Below, one piece after another: positions 17,439 through 27,816 of a stretch of DNA of 64,000 bases; the stretch's first letter is position 1, and each line of letters begins with the position of its first letter. The stretch covers positions 219,167-283,166 of the forward strand of contig WGNG01000002.1 of NCBI GenBank assembly GCA_016124675.1, in the 5' to 3' direction. The position numbers were made by a program, and so were the translations under genes. The notes beneath the pieces are model-generated. The model made no database searches, was not told the DNA's origin, and saw only the letters and a list, made by a program, of their open reading frames with translations. The stretch is from Alphaproteobacteria bacterium (GTDB lineage: Bacteria; Pseudomonadota; Alphaproteobacteria; Caulobacterales; Maricaulaceae).

Positions 17439-18544
17439 TCCTCGGCGCGGTCTTTGCCTGCGCCGCCACCCCGGTTGCGCACGGCGCGCCGCCAGCCCTG
17501 CCGCCGGGCCTGTCCGACCTCATTGAGCGCGACCGCACCGCCGACCCGGTGGAGGGGCGCTCGCTGACCAATGACGCCATGGCCAGCGCGTCCGGCGCCT
17601 ATGTCACCGGAGACTACACCATGGCGCTGTTGCACGCCGAGCGGGCCTCGGCAGGCGGCGAGCCGCGCGGGGCGACGCTGGCGGGCCATATCCTCCTGCA
17701 CGGTCTCGCCGGGGAGCCCGACGAGGCGGGGGCTGTGCGCTGGCTGCGCCGGGCGGCGGACCTGAACGAGCCTGATGCGCTGATCATTCTGGCGCGCCTG
17801 GCTGAAGCGGGCCGCGCCGGTCTCGCCCCGTGGCAGGCGCGCGAATACTTTTCACGCGCCGCCGAAGCGGGCGATGGCCGCGCCGCGCATGAATTCGGCC
17901 TGTACCTGATGGTCAACGCTGATCCGGGCGCGGCGGGCGGCGCGATGGACTGGCTGCGCCTGGCGGCCGAAGGCGGCCGGACAGACGCCTATGTCGATTA
18001 TGCCTACGCGCTGGGCGAATGGGTGCACGGGCCGCGCGACCTGACCGAGGCGCGCCGCTGGTATGAGCGCGCGGGCGAGGCGGGGGTGGCGTTCGGATCG
18101 CTGATGGCTGGGACCATGCATCTCGAAGGCGAGGGCGCGGACGCCGATCCTGAGCGCGGCGCGCAGCTGGTGCGCGTCGCGGCCGAAAGCGGCCTCATTC
18201 CCGCCATGGGCCAGTATGCGCTGTTGTTGTTCCAGGGCGCGCCTGGCCTGCCGGCCGATCCGGTCAACGCCGCCCACTGGGCCCATGAGGGCGCGCAGCG
18301 CGGCGATCCTGAAAGCCAGTTTCTCTACGCCTATGCGCTGGCTGTCGGCGACGGAACCGCGCGCGATCTGGAAGACGCCTATGTCTGGGCGGTGCGCGCC
18401 GGGATCACCCGCGACGGCGAGATGGCCGATGATCCTGACCGGATGCGCCTGGAGGCGGCTTTGGCGCGCGCATTGGGCGCCGAGGAGAGCGAGCGCCTGA
18501 ACCGCGCCGCGCGCCTTGCTGCAGCAGATGTCAACCTGCGCTAA
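17408..18544 (+). CDS. Secreted Sel1-repeat (TPR-like) protein
   Basis: A 378-residue exported protein. The N-terminus [20 protein letters not shown] is a signal peptide ending near AHG-A, which fixes the start at 17408 inside the thiE end. The mature part is built of Sel1-like repeats of about 36 residues; recognisable units are [51 protein letters not shown] and ANWAHEG-type blocks. Such proteins scaffold envelope complexes in the periplasm. The partner is unknown. Confidence 0.82.
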   Translation: MRGFHPIAGLILGAVFACAATPVAHGAPPALPPGLSDLIERDRTADPVEGRSLTNDAMASASGAYVTGDYTMALLHAERASAGGEPRGATLAGHILLHGLAGEPDEAGAVRWLRRAADLNEPDALIILARLAEAGRAGLAPWQAREYFSRAAEAGDGRAAHEFGLYLMVNADPGAAGGAMDWLRLAAEGGRTDAYVDYAYALGEWVHGPRDLTEARRWYERAGEAGVAFGSLMAGTMHLEGEGADADPERGAQLVRVAAESGLIPAMGQYALLLFQGAPGLPADPVNAAHWAHEGAQRGDPESQFLYAYALAVGDGTARDLEDAYVWAVRAGITRDGEMADDPDRMRLEAALARALGAEESERLNRAARLAAADVNLR

Positions 18545-18618
18545 AGCACTACGGGCATCCTGACGGTCATCCTGTGGGGGCGTCGGCGAGAATGTTGGTC
18601 GATTAACCGGTAGTCGAT

Positions 18619-19623
18619 TCAGCGGCCATGGCGGCGCGTGTCCTGAAAAAACGCCCAGATCTCGGCTGACGCATCAATCTGGCGGGTGCTCTGACCGAGC
18701 AGGCGGCTCGCCGCCGGTCCAGCCCTGTCCGAGCCAGGCCAGGCGTGGCCACCGCCTTCGACGATAATCAGAACAGTTGCAGCGGCGCAGCGGCTATACG
18801 TTTCACGGCGAATACGCGTTCCATCGCGCGCGCGCCGACGGGCGTCGAGCGTCACGGTTGGCTGCGCCATGCAATGATTGACCCCTGCCCACAACGCCAT
18901 TGTGGCATCTGCGGAGATCACCTGGCCGGACGGCCTGCCGAGAGGTGTGACCTCGCCGCCCTCAAAGGGAACCCAAGGGTCTGCTTCGCCGAGAATCATA
19001 AGGATGGGCAGCGGCTGGCCAGGGGCGCAGCCGTGAGCGATGTTCGCCGGCATCGGCGCGATCACCGGTGCGATCGCCGCAAGCTTGCCGGCAAGTTCAC
19101 ATCCGGCGCGGTGGGTCATCATCGCGCCATTCGACGCCCCGGCGAGGTAAATTCGGGATGGGTCGGCGCCGTCGCGCTCAATCAGGCGGTCAATCAGCGC
19201 CGAGAGAAATCCGACGTCATCCGCCGTTGGATCCCCTGTCCGCTTGAAGGCGACGCCGCGTCCATCATTCCACTCAGCCCCAACCCCATTGGGATAGACG
19301 ACGATGAGCGGCTCGCCAGTCTCGATCGCATGGAAGCGTTGCACCTCAGCAGCGACAGCAGCATCTCCCGAGCCGCCGCCGTGGAGCCCGATCACGACGG
19401 GATATCCACCCTCACGGGCCGCAGCGTCCGGCCGGGCTATCAAGTACGTCCGTTCGATTCCATCATGCGCCAGGCCCTCCAGCTGCAGTGACGGATCGGG
19501 ATCCGCTGATCCGGATCGCTCGCGCATCGGGCGCTCGAAGCGCTGGGCCGAGGCCGCGTCGGCGGTCATCGCGAGCCCGCAAGCCGCTGCGAACGTAATC
19601 ATCCAGAACCGTAACTGTCTCAT
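18619..19623 (-). CDS. Secreted PHB-depolymerase/feruloyl-esterase-like alpha/beta hydrolase
   Basis: A 334-residue exported esterase of the Esterase_PHB family. The start at 19623 is set by AAGGAG just upstream and by the signal peptide ending around ADAASA; the frame is open far upstream. Motifs are the oxyanion region VIGLHGGGSG, the nucleophile elbow GASNGAMM, the Asp in GEADPWVPF and the His in GGGHAWPG. It would cleave polyester or feruloyl-type esters in the periplasm or outside. It is separated from cmk by about 140 bases. Confidence 0.87.
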   Translation of the reverse strand: MRQLRFWMITFAAACGLAMTADAASAQRFERPMRERSGSADPDPSLQLEGLAHDGIERTYLIARPDAAAREGGYPVVIGLHGGGSGDAAVAAEVQRFHAIETGEPLIVVYPNGVGAEWNDGRGVAFKRTGDPTADDVGFLSALIDRLIERDGADPSRIYLAGASNGAMMTHRAGCELAGKLAAIAPVIAPMPANIAHGCAPGQPLPILMILGEADPWVPFEGGEVTPLGRPSGQVISADATMALWAGVNHCMAQPTVTLDARRRARDGTRIRRETYSRCAAATVLIIVEGGGHAWPGSDRAGPAASRLLGQSTRQIDASAEIWAFFQDTRRHGR

Positions 19624-19765
19624 GAGCTCCTTGGCCCCGTCCCTGGCGTGGTCACCGGAAACTACGTCTGGAGCCGTGCTCTTCCGTCGCTGTTGGAGCG
19701 CCTTTGGCGGGCCAGGCAACGCCGTGCGCAAGGATAGGCGGCGGCAAGCGCCGAAACGGTGAGGA

Positions 19766-20395
19766 TCAGGCGCTCCCGCGCCGCCCCTCCACAATCGCAA
19801 TCGCGGCGCGGATGGCGTCGCCCTGGGTGAGCTCGCTGGTGTCCAGCTCAACCGCGTCTTCAGCCTTCATCATAGGCGCATCGGCGCGGCTGGCGTCGCG
19901 CGCGTCGCGCTGGCGCAGCTGGTCGAGGACCTGGTCAAAGCCGATCTGCTCGCCACGATGGATGAGCTCGGCATGGCGCCGGCTTGCGCGCACCTCGGGA
20001 TTGGCGGTGATGAAGAGTTTCACATGGGCGTGCGGTGCGATCACCGTGCCGATATCGCGCCCGTCCAGCACCGCGCCGCCGGGCTGGTTGGCGAAGTCGC
20101 GCTGCAGCGCCACCAGCGCCGCGCGCACGCCGGGATGGGCCGCGACGATGCTCGCGGCGACGCCGGCCCCGGCGGTGCGGATGCGGGTTTCGTCTATGGC
20201 CCGGATATCGAGCGATCCAGCTGCGGCTTCTGCGGCCGCGACGTCTTCGGGCTGGGCGCCTGCATCGGTGACGGCGACGGCCACGGCGCGATACAGCGTC
20301 CCGGTATCGAGATGGGGCAGGCGGAAATGGGCCGACAGGGCGCGGGCGATGGTGCCCTTGCCCGAGGCGAGCGGGCCGTCGACAGCAATGATCAT
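19766..20395 (-). CDS. cmk: Cytidylate kinase
   Basis: A 209-residue (d)CMP kinase. The P-loop is DGPLASGKGTIAR, followed by HLDTGTLYRAVAV (CMP-binding), LDGRDIGTVI and the lid region RASRRHAEL. It phosphorylates CMP to CDP and would also recycle CMP released by the CMP-sugar-using transferases inferred in this window. It lies on the minus strand, 28 bases downstream of nothing obvious on its own strand but just ahead of yebC transcription, which runs toward it. Confidence 0.95.
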   Translation of the reverse strand: MIIAVDGPLASGKGTIARALSAHFRLPHLDTGTLYRAVAVAVTDAGAQPEDVAAAEAAAGSLDIRAIDETRIRTAGAGVAASIVAAHPGVRAALVALQRDFANQPGGAVLDGRDIGTVIAPHAHVKLFITANPEVRASRRHAELIHRGEQIGFDQVLDQLRQRDARDASRADAPMMKAEDAVELDTSELTQGDAIRAAIAIVEGRRGSA

Positions 20396-20422
20396 GGCGT
20401 GACGGCCCTCCCCGGGCGATGG

Positions 20423-21196
20423 TCAGGAGGCGAGCTTGTCCATTTCAGCATCGGAAATGTCGAAATTGGCGAACACCTCGCCGACATCATCGAGATCTTC
20501 CAGCGCTTCCATGAGTTTCATCAGGGCCGTAGCCTTCTCGCCGTCGACCTCGATCAGGGTCTGGGGCTTCCAGATGATTTTGGCCGACTTGGCTTCGCCG
20601 AAGCTTGCCTGCAGCGCGCCCGACACCTCGGCAAGGTCCTCGCGGGCGCACAGGATCACATGCTCACGCAACGGCTCGCCGTCATCATCGGTGACGTCTT
20701 CGTGCGTCACGTCTTCGGCGCCGGCCTCGATGGCGGCCTCCAGAATCGTTTCGTCATCAGCGACGGAGGCTGGAAAGCGAATTTCGCCCAGCTGGTCGAA
20801 CATGAAGGAGACCGAGCCGGTTTCACCCAGATTGCCGCCATTGCGCGAAAACACCGAGCGGATGTCCGAGGCGGCGCGGTTGCGGTTGTCGGTGGCGGCC
20901 TCGACGATGATGCCGGTCCCGCCCGGGCCGAAGCCTTCATAGCGGATCTCGAAATACTCCTCGACGTCGCCGCCCTGGCCCTTCTTGATCGCCCGCTCGA
21001 TATTATCCTTGGGCATGGACTGGCCCCGGGCATTGGCAACAGCCAGACGCAGGCGCGGGTTCATGTCCGGGTCCGGCCCGCCCATCTTCGAGGCGATGGT
21101 GATTTCCTTGGAGAGCTTGGTGAACAGCTTCGCGCGCGCCTTGTCTTGGCGGCCCTTGCGGTGCTGGATATTGGCCCATTTGGAATGGCCGGCCAT
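20423..21196 (-). CDS. YebC/PmpR family protein
   Basis: A 257-residue YebC-family protein. The start at 21196 is set by the invariant [18 protein letters not shown]; the frame extends far upstream only as a shadow. Conserved parts include [16 protein letters not shown] and YEGFGPGG. Members bind DNA as regulators, and some promote translation of difficult proline stretches. It precedes cmk on the same strand with a 27-base gap. It is divergent from kdsB, with about 170 bases between. Confidence 0.95.
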   Translation of the reverse strand: MAGHSKWANIQHRKGRQDKARAKLFTKLSKEITIASKMGGPDPDMNPRLRLAVANARGQSMPKDNIERAIKKGQGGDVEEYFEIRYEGFGPGGTGIIVEAATDNRNRAASDIRSVFSRNGGNLGETGSVSFMFDQLGEIRFPASVADDETILEAAIEAGAEDVTHEDVTDDDGEPLREHVILCAREDLAEVSGALQASFGEAKSAKIIWKPQTLIEVDGEKATALMKLMEALEDLDDVGEVFANFDISDAEMDKLAS

Positions 21197-21367
21197 GAGT
21201 ATGCCTCCGCAGCAGAATGTCTGGCGCGCCGGGGCCGGGCCCGGACGCAAGACGCGCCTTCTAGCCCATCCCCGCGCGTCCGGCAAAGGGGGCGGCGCCC
21301 TTGGCGTGGGTGGCGCGTTCATGGCAAGGGATAGAGGTCTGTCCCGCCCGCATAAAGGCTGCGCCCC

Positions 21368-22144
21368 ATGTCCGTCATCGCCGTCATTCCCGCCCGCTAC
21401 GGCTCGACCCGGTTTCCCGGCAAGCCGCTGCACGCGATTGCAGGCATTCCCATGGTGGAGCGGGTGCGGCGGCTGGCAGCGGCGGCGGAGTCCGTGGACC
21501 GGGTGCTGGTAGCCACCGATGATGCGCGCATTGCCGAGGCCGTGCGCGGGTTTGGCGGCGAGGCGGTGATGACGCCGCAGGCCTGCCGCAACGGCACCGA
21601 GCGATGCTTTGAGGCGGTGAAGGGGTTTGCGGGGCCGGGCGATGTAATCGTCAACCTCCAGGGCGATGCGCCGCTGACCCCGCCCTGGGTGATCGAGGCG
21701 GCCGCGGCGGCGATGGCCGCCGATCCGGCGCTGCAGCTGGCCACCCCCGCCGTGGCGCTCTCTGATGCCGCCTATGACAAGCTCGCCGGGGCCAAGGCGC
21801 GCGGCGAGGTGGGGGGCACCAGCGTGGTGTTCGATCACGCCATGAACGCGCTGTATTTCTCCAAGGCGATCATCCCCTACCGCCGCGACCGCGAGGCGGC
21901 GCGCATCTACAAGCATATCGGGCTTTACGCCTACCGCTTCGCGGCGCTGGAGCGGCTGGTGGCGCTGGAGCCGGGCCCGCTGGAACTGGCCGAGAGCCTG
22001 GAACAGCTGCGCGCTTTGGAGAACGGCATCCCGATCCGGGTGGTGCTCACCGATTATCGCGGGCGCACGCCCTGGTCGGTGGATTCGCCGCGCGACGCGC
22101 AGATCGCCGCGCAGATCATCGCCGCTGAAGGCGAGATCGTGTGA
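21368..22144 (+). CDS. kdsB: 3-deoxy-manno-octulosonate cytidylyltransferase
   Basis: A 258-residue CMP-KDO synthetase, which activates KDO for the LPS inner core. The canonical loop [15 protein letters not shown] opens the protein, followed by [11 protein letters not shown] (QGD motif) and AIIPYRRD. It leads a tightly coupled three-gene run with a histidine phosphatase (stop/start overlap TGATG-type) and an O-antigen-ligase-like membrane protein, so the run is an envelope operon. CMP released in LPS assembly can be recycled by the nearby cmk. Confidence 0.96.
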   Translation: MSVIAVIPARYGSTRFPGKPLHAIAGIPMVERVRRLAAAAESVDRVLVATDDARIAEAVRGFGGEAVMTPQACRNGTERCFEAVKGFAGPGDVIVNLQGDAPLTPPWVIEAAAAAMAADPALQLATPAVALSDAAYDKLAGAKARGEVGGTSVVFDHAMNALYFSKAIIPYRRDREAARIYKHIGLYAYRFAALERLVALEPGPLELAESLEQLRALENGIPIRVVLTDYRGRTPWSVDSPRDAQIAAQIIAAEGEIV

Positions 22145-22782
22145 TGCGGCTGATACTCGCCCGGCATGGCAATACGTTCGAGGCCGGGGAGACGCCGGTC
22201 TGGGTCGGCGCGCGCGAGGATTTGCCGTTGACGCGGGCCGGCGAGGATCAGTCGCGCGCCATTGGCGCCGCGCACAAAGCCGCTGGAATACGCCCGGCCC
22301 GGATCATCGCCGGCCCCCTCAAGCGAACACGCGACGGCGCCGTGCTGGCGGCCCGGGCGTGCGGGTTTGCCGGCCACGTGGAGATTGATGAGCGCCTGAA
22401 AGAGATCGATTACGGCGCCTGGGGCGGGCGCAGCGATACGGACATTGCAGCACAGTGGGGCGCAGAGGCCATCGAAGCCTGGCGCGAGCGCAGCGTGGTC
22501 CCCGCCGGCGCCGGCTGGTCGCCGCACCCGGCTGTGATCGAGGCGAATGCACGCGCGGTGCTGGACGCCATCGCTCAAGACCCGGGCGGGGATGTGCTGC
22601 TGATCAGCTCCAACGGAATCTTGCGCTATTTCCACCGCTTGATCGCGGGCGCCGGCGCGCCGCCGGAAGAGGCCAAGGTGAAGACCGGCCACATGGGCGC
22701 GGCGCGGCTGGCCGGCGGGGTGTGGCGGATGGAGTATTGGAATCTCGCCCCTGACGCGGCCCGCGAGGCGATGACATCATGA
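22144..22782 (+). CDS. Histidine phosphatase family protein
   Basis: A 212-residue phosphoglycerate-mutase-like phosphatase. The catalytic loop is [12 protein letters not shown] at the N-terminus, the second-site Glu lies in [13 protein letters not shown], and the last His-type segment is [12 protein letters not shown], where the usual second His is replaced by Asn, a possible loss of a catalytic residue. The start was taken at ATG 22144, overlapping the kdsB stop. Its position between kdsB and a ligase suggests a sugar-phosphate or lipid-phosphate substrate in LPS assembly. Confidence 0.8.
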   Translation: MRLILARHGNTFEAGETPVWVGAREDLPLTRAGEDQSRAIGAAHKAAGIRPARIIAGPLKRTRDGAVLAARACGFAGHVEIDERLKEIDYGAWGGRSDTDIAAQWGAEAIEAWRERSVVPAGAGWSPHPAVIEANARAVLDAIAQDPGGDVLLISSNGILRYFHRLIAGAGAPPEEAKVKTGHMGAARLAGGVWRMEYWNLAPDAAREAMTS

Positions 22783-23990
22783 CGCTTGCGGCGAGATACC
22801 GGCTCGGCGTTCTTCTGGTGTATGCGCCGATCTGCTTCATGCTCGCCGGGGCGGGCGGGCTTGGCCTGTCCGCATCCGTCGCATCCATTGGCCTGCTGGC
22901 TCTGCCGCTTTTGACGGGTCCGGGCTGGCGCGCCGCGCGCGCGGCCCCGCTGGCGCCGGGCCTGGCGATAGCGGCCATCGCCTGGTTCTGCATCAGCCAC
23001 GCCTGGTCGGTGCATCCGCGCGCGGACGAGGTGTACAAGCTCGCCCTGCTCACCCCGCTCTATGTGGCGGCGGTCTATGCCTGCGTGCAGACTGGAGAGG
23101 GCGAGGCGCGATTTGCGCGTCCGGTGCTGCTCGCAGGCGCGTTGGGTCTCGGCGCGTTCTTCGCATTTGAGGCGCTCGCCGGCCTGCCCATTGCGGTGGC
23201 GCTACAGGGTTTGCTTCACGGGCTGACAGACCCGGAAGGCGCGCTGGGTATCGCCATGAGGCGCCTGTCGCGCGGCGCCACCGCCTTCATCATGCTGGCC
23301 GGTCCCGCCGGACTGTGGTTCTGGTTGAAAGGCGGATACGCCTCGCGCAGCGCCGCGCTGTTTCTGCTGGCCGCCAGCGCCATTGCGGCGTCCGGCTTCG
23401 GGGTCGAGGCGAATATCGTGGCGCTGGCGGGCGGGCTGGTGGCCATGGCGTTCGCCCTGCGCTGGCCGCGCGCAACGCTCGTGGTGATCCTCGCCGGTTC
23501 GGCGCTGGCGGTGCTGGCCTCGCCGCTGATCATGGGCGCGCTGGTGGCCCTCATTCCCGATAGCGTCGCAGAGCGCCTGCCCCTGTCCTGGCACTGGCGC
23601 CTCGAAATCTGGAGCTATGCGCTGGAGCGGATCGCCCAGCAGCCGGTGCTGGGTCAGGGCCTCGACGCCGGGCGCACCCTTTCAGAGACAGTGATGCTGC
23701 GCGGGATGGAGATCGAACGCATGCCGATCCACGCTCATCACGCCGGCCTGCACATCTGGATGGAAACCGGCGCGATCGGCGCACTGCTCGCCGCGGGCTC
23801 CCTCCTCGCGCTGGCCCGCTCTGCGTGGCGGGCCGCACCGGGCGGTCCCTTGAGCGCCGGGCTCGCCTTCGCCGGATCGGTCTGGCTGATCAGCGTGATG
23901 CTAGGCTACGGCGTTTGGCAGGAATGGCATCACGGCGCGCTGGCCTTCGCCCTGGGCTCGGCCTTCATCCTGCTTCGCAGGCGGGGATGA
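22779..23990 (+). CDS. O-antigen ligase-like membrane protein (Wzy_C family)
   Basis: A 403-residue integral membrane protein with about ten hydrophobic segments and the Wzy_C/WaaL-type periplasmic motif: QQPVLGQGLDAGR followed by HAHHAGLHIWMETGAIG. Family members join polymerised glycan to lipid A core or to protein in the periplasm. The start overlaps the phosphatase stop (ATGA). Coupling to kdsB supports a role in LPS. An oligosaccharide polymerase role is the alternative. Confidence 0.82.
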   Translation: MTLAARYRLGVLLVYAPICFMLAGAGGLGLSASVASIGLLALPLLTGPGWRAARAAPLAPGLAIAAIAWFCISHAWSVHPRADEVYKLALLTPLYVAAVYACVQTGEGEARFARPVLLAGALGLGAFFAFEALAGLPIAVALQGLLHGLTDPEGALGIAMRRLSRGATAFIMLAGPAGLWFWLKGGYASRSAALFLLAASAIAASGFGVEANIVALAGGLVAMAFALRWPRATLVVILAGSALAVLASPLIMGALVALIPDSVAERLPLSWHWRLEIWSYALERIAQQPVLGQGLDAGRTLSETVMLRGMEIERMPIHAHHAGLHIWMETGAIGALLAAGSLLALARSAWRAAPGGPLSAGLAFAGSVWLISVMLGYGVWQEWHHGALAFALGSAFILLRRRG

Positions 23991-24053
23991 ACGCCAGCGT
24001 GGCCCCGCGCGACACCATAAACCGGATTGGTCTGGTGTAAGCCGGATTTCCCG

Positions 24054-25277
24054 TCAGCGCGCCCGGATCGCCCGGGCGCGGATGGTGCCGTCAATGGCGC
24101 GGATGCGGTCGAGGAAATCGCCCGGCAATTCGCCTTCCAGATCCGCGACGGCATAGCCGAGCTCGCCGTCTGTCTGCAGGAACTGGGCGGCGACGTTGGC
24201 GCCGGCCTCCTCGGCCAGATTGTTGAGTTTTCTCAGATAGCCCGGCCGGTTGAGATGCGGCGCGAGGATGCGGGTGCGGCCAGGCTGAAGGGGGCCCGGA
24301 TCAACTTCGGGGAAGTTCACAGACTGGGATGTCGCCCCCTCAAACAGGTAGCGGGCAAGCTTGGTGGCGGCGTCGAGGCCGATGGCGGCCTGGGCTTCCA
24401 GGGTCGAGCCGCCGATGTGCGGGGTCAGGATGACGTTCGGGCAGCCGATGAGCGGGCTCTCGAAACGCTCCTCCTTGCTCTTGGGCTCCACCGGAAACAC
24501 GTCCACGGCCGCGCCGGCGAGATGACCCGAGCGCAGGGCCGCAGCCAGGGCGTCGACATCGACGAGGTCGCCGCGCGCCTGATTGATCAGAAAAGCGCCC
24601 GGCTTCATCGCCCGGATGCGTTCAGCATTCATCAGATTTCGGGTGCGCGGCGTGGACGGGACGTGAAGGGTCACCACGTCACACTCGGCGATGAGCGCGT
24701 CGAGGCTATCGGTAGGCCTTGCATTTCCATGGGCCAGCTTCGGCTCAATATCATAAAAATAGACGTGCATGCCCAGCGCCGAAGCGATGACGGACAGCTG
24801 GGCGCCGATATTGCCGTAGCCGATGATTCCCAGCTTCTTCTTGCGCACCTCATTGCAGCCATCGGCGCTCTTCAGCCATTCGCCGCGGTCGATGGCGGCC
24901 ATTTTCTCCGGCACGCGCCGCATCAGCATGATGACGCTGGCGATGGTGAGCTCGGCGACCGAGCGGGTGTTGGCGAACGGCGCGTTGAAGACGGGAACGC
25001 CCCTCGCCGCTGCCGCCGCCAGATCGACCTGATTGGTGCCGATGCAGAAGCAGCCCACCGCCAAGAGGTCCGGGGCTGCGTCCAGCAGCGGCGCATCAAC
25101 CTGCGTGCGTGAGCGTATGCCCAGGATCCGGGCGCCGGCGATTTCGCCGCGCAGGGCCTCCGGCGATGGCGAGCCGGCCAGGCGCCGGATCGCGACCGGC
25201 CCGCACTGGGTCAGGGCGCCGTCGGCGTCGGGGTGCACGTTCTCTACCAGAAGAGCGTCGAAGGCGGTCTGGGTCAT
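24054..25277 (-). CDS. serA: D-3-phosphoglycerate dehydrogenase with ACT domain
   Basis: A 407-residue first enzyme of serine synthesis, E. coli SerA-like in length. The Rossmann motif is GIIGYGNIGAQL, the Arg is in NQARGDLVD, the Glu in FPVEPKSKEE and the catalytic His in LTPHIGGST. A C-terminal ACT domain (about residues 330-407) with NRPGYLRKLN provides serine feedback. The start at 25277 fits the conserved MTQTAFDALLVENVHP. It is the biosynthetic paralogue of the ACT-less enzyme at 1821. Confidence 0.95.
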   Translation of the reverse strand: MTQTAFDALLVENVHPDADGALTQCGPVAIRRLAGSPSPEALRGEIAGARILGIRSRTQVDAPLLDAAPDLLAVGCFCIGTNQVDLAAAAARGVPVFNAPFANTRSVAELTIASVIMLMRRVPEKMAAIDRGEWLKSADGCNEVRKKKLGIIGYGNIGAQLSVIASALGMHVYFYDIEPKLAHGNARPTDSLDALIAECDVVTLHVPSTPRTRNLMNAERIRAMKPGAFLINQARGDLVDVDALAAALRSGHLAGAAVDVFPVEPKSKEERFESPLIGCPNVILTPHIGGSTLEAQAAIGLDAATKLARYLFEGATSQSVNFPEVDPGPLQPGRTRILAPHLNRPGYLRKLNNLAEEAGANVAAQFLQTDGELGYAVADLEGELPGDFLDRIRAIDGTIRARAIRAR

Positions 25278-25372
25278 GGGCGTATCCGCAGTTTGGCTGG
25301 GGCCGTGTTGCGCTGCACACAATGGCGCCAGCCCGAACAAATGCAAGCGCGCCCGAGCGCGCCGGCGCTGCG

Positions 25373-25594
25373 TCAGCGACCGCGTCCGCTCTTGCCGCGC
25401 TTGCGCCGGGCGGACCGTCTCGGCGCGAACACCACGACGAACCAGAAAGCGGCCGCGAAGACGATCCCGGCGATAAATCCTTGCAGCCAGCCGCCGAGCA
25501 CTAGCCACATGATCAGCCCCAGGATCACGGCCAGCGCTATGATCATGCTGATGACATTGGCCGGCGGCAGCCAGCCCGGGCGCGCGGGCTTCAT
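25373..25594 (-). CDS. Small two-span membrane protein
   Basis: A 73-residue protein with two adjacent hydrophobic segments (about residues 14-33 and 37-57) and a strongly basic tail (RRSARRKRGKSGRGR). The ATG at 25594 overlaps the stop of the metallo-hydrolase gene (ATGA), so it is coupled to it. I do not recognise a family; a positive-inside topology with both ends cytoplasmic is likely. Confidence 0.6.
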   Translation of the reverse strand: MKPARPGWLPPANVISMIIALAVILGLIMWLVLGGWLQGFIAGIVFAAAFWFVVVFAPRRSARRKRGKSGRGR

Positions 25595-26481
25595 CGCGTG
25601 GCGTCCCTGTAGAGGGTAGCGGTCATGCGTTCGGTGGTGATGAAGCGCCAGTTCCACTCATCGTGGAAAGACGCCAGCGGCGCGGCGGCGATCACATCTT
25701 CCAGGGAGAGACCCTGTGCCGCCAGCGCGGCGACGGCGTCGCGCGCCGCGGTCAGCATGGCCAGGCTCGCCAGCACGTCCTCGCGCGTCGATAGCGGGCC
25801 GTGGCCGGGAATGATCCGTGTGTCCGGTCCGGCGGCGTCGGCGATCGCCTGCAGTCCGGTGATCATGCCGTCCACAGCGCCGCCATTATTGAGATCAATG
25901 AAGGGAAACAGGCCTGAAAACAGCAGATCGCCGGTATGGATGATGTCGGCCTCGACAAAATGGATCCAGAGATCGCCGTCAGTATGGGCGTCGGGAACAT
26001 GGTGGATGCGCGCGGTCAGGCCGTTGAGGGTGATTTCCGTCCCGCCCGGAATGCCGATTACCGGCAGGAATCCGCCCGACAGCGGCTCGGGCGTGGCGCT
26101 GGTCACGGCGTTGGGCGAGGGCGCCTCCAGGCGTCCGCGCACGCTCGTGTGCGCCATGATCAGCGCGCCACGCTCAGCAAAATAGGCATTGCCCAGCACG
26201 TGATCGCCATGCAGGTGGGTGTTGAGCACCAGCCGCACCCCGGCGCCGTCCGAGACGGCCTTTTGCGCGGCGTCGAGCCCCGGGGCGATGGGCGCCATCT
26301 GGGTGTCGATCATCCACACCCCGTCCGCTCCCACGCTGACGGCCACATTGCCTGCAACGCCGGTGGCCAGCATGTAGACGCCATGACCCAGATCAGTCGT
26401 CTCGACGGCGGGCGCGTCCTGGGCGGCAGCCGATGCGGCCAGGGCGAGGGCGAACGCGGCAGACAGGGCGCGCAGGATCAT
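25591..26481 (-). CDS. Secreted MBL-fold metallo-hydrolase
   Basis: A 296-residue metallo-beta-lactamase-fold protein with a signal peptide (ALAASAAAQDAP). The zinc motif is complete: NTHLHGDHVLG, then HTDGDLWIHF, GDLLF and the last His in IIPGHGPLS. The family includes B3-like lactamases and quinoprotein-relay hydrolases, so activity on beta-lactams is not implied. It is divergent from an SH3 protein gene and coupled to a small membrane protein. Confidence 0.88.
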   Translation of the reverse strand: MILRALSAAFALALAASAAAQDAPAVETTDLGHGVYMLATGVAGNVAVSVGADGVWMIDTQMAPIAPGLDAAQKAVSDGAGVRLVLNTHLHGDHVLGNAYFAERGALIMAHTSVRGRLEAPSPNAVTSATPEPLSGGFLPVIGIPGGTEITLNGLTARIHHVPDAHTDGDLWIHFVEADIIHTGDLLFSGLFPFIDLNNGGAVDGMITGLQAIADAAGPDTRIIPGHGPLSTREDVLASLAMLTAARDAVAALAAQGLSLEDVIAAAPLASFHDEWNWRFITTERMTATLYRDATR

Positions 26482-26595
26482 GCGTCAGTTTCCCTTCGTG
26501 GGGCTGGGGCTGGCGAAAGCATGCAGGCTCTCCGGCGCGGCGTCCAGCCTCTCCGCCTTAACCGGTCCTTCACCGTGTCGGGCGAGCGTGACGCC

Positions 26596-27186
26596 ATGCT
26601 GCGCACCGCCCTCGTCACCCTCCTTTGCGCCTTGTCCGCTGCGCCCGCACTGGCGCAGGGCTGTGATACGTTTTCTGGCCTGGCGACGCCGCGCTTCGTG
26701 ACGCTCAAGAGCGACGACGCCCTTGGCCGCACCGGCCCGTCGCGCGAGCATCCTGCGCAGTGGCGCTATCAGCGCGCGGGCCTGCCCGTGCTGATCGTGG
26801 CCGAGACCCCGCTGTGGCGCCGGGTTCAGGACCCGGACGGGACGCTGGTGTGGATGCATCATGCCCTGTTGACGGGGCGCCGGTCGGTCATCGCGCAGGT
26901 GGAGACCTCGCTGCACGCCCGGGCCGAAGCCGAGGCCAGCCTGATCGCACGCATCGAGCCCGGCGCGATCCTGTCGCTGGAGCGATGCCGGGCCGGCTGG
27001 TGCCGGCTGACCGCCGACGGACGGCGTGGCTGGGCGCGGGCGGGCGACTTCTGGGGCGTGTATGCGGACGAAGCCGGCGCCAGCGCTGCGCTTGAGGGCG
27101 CGCAGGACCCGTGCTACCGCTCGCTTCCGGAGCCAGCGGCGCTGGCCGCCCGCGACGCAATAGCGCCCGACGGGCCGGCCCGCTGA
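26596..27186 (+). CDS. Secreted SH3-like domain protein
   Basis: A 196-residue exported protein with a signal peptide (MLRTALVTLLCALSAAPALA). Two SH3-like repeats of the DUF1058 type follow, visible as VTLKSDDALGRTGPSREHP and LHARAEAEASLIARIEPG, with RCRAGWCRLTADGRRGW typical of the fold. Such proteins bind peptidoglycan or cell wall components. The start at 26596 was chosen for the signal peptide; the frame is open well upstream. The role is uncertain. Confidence 0.8.
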   Translation: MLRTALVTLLCALSAAPALAQGCDTFSGLATPRFVTLKSDDALGRTGPSREHPAQWRYQRAGLPVLIVAETPLWRRVQDPDGTLVWMHHALLTGRRSVIAQVETSLHARAEAEASLIARIEPGAILSLERCRAGWCRLTADGRRGWARAGDFWGVYADEAGASAALEGAQDPCYRSLPEPAALAARDAIAPDGPAR

Positions 27187-27282
27187 TCACATCAGTCCCG
27201 CGCCGTGCAAGGCGATCCCTTGCCCGCCGCCCGAGCAGACCGTAACCGGAGTCCAGCGGATTCCGGCCGGCCCAAAGGACCC

Positions 27283-27816
27283 ATGACAGCCCAAAGAGAT
27301 AGTTACGACTATGACGCCCTGATCGCTTGCGGGCGAGGCGAATTGTTCGGGACGGGCAACGCCCAGCTGCCCTTGCCGCCCATGCTGATGTTCGACCGCA
27401 TCACGCGGATCGCCGCCGAGGGCGGCGCCTATGGCAAGGGCGAGGTCATCGCCGAGCTCGATGTGAAGCCGGACCTGTGGTTTTTCGACTGCCACTTTCA
27501 GGGCGATCCGGTCATGCCGGGCTGCCTGGGGCTGGACGCCATGTGGCAGCTTGTGGGATTTTACCTCGGCTGGACCGGCGCGCCGGGCAAGGGCCGGGCG
27601 CTGGGCGTGGGCGAGGTGAAATTCACCGGCCAGGTTCCGCCGAAAGTCAAAGCTGTGCGTTACATCATCGACCTCAAGCGCGTCATCAACCGCAAGCTCG
27701 TGCTGGGCATCGCGGACGGGCGCGTCGAGGCGGACGGCCAGCTGATCTATGTGGCGAAGGATTTGCGGGTCGGCCTGTTCCGCCCCGAAGACCTCAATAG
27801 CGGAGGCGCTCAATGA
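27283..27816 (+). CDS. fabA: 3-hydroxydecanoyl-ACP dehydratase/isomerase
   Basis: A 177-residue FabA, which dehydrates and isomerises C10 to start unsaturated fatty acids. The catalytic His is in [14 protein letters not shown] and the Asp in LGLDAMWQ. The start at 27283 matches the family N-terminus ([20 protein letters not shown]). The stop overlaps the fabB start (ATGA), the standard fabA-fabB operon. The pair indicates oxygen-independent unsaturated fatty acid synthesis. Confidence 0.97.
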   Translation: MTAQRDSYDYDALIACGRGELFGTGNAQLPLPPMLMFDRITRIAAEGGAYGKGEVIAELDVKPDLWFFDCHFQGDPVMPGCLGLDAMWQLVGFYLGWTGAPGKGRALGVGEVKFTGQVPPKVKAVRYIIDLKRVINRKLVLGIADGRVEADGQLIYVAKDLRVGLFRPEDLNSGGAQ

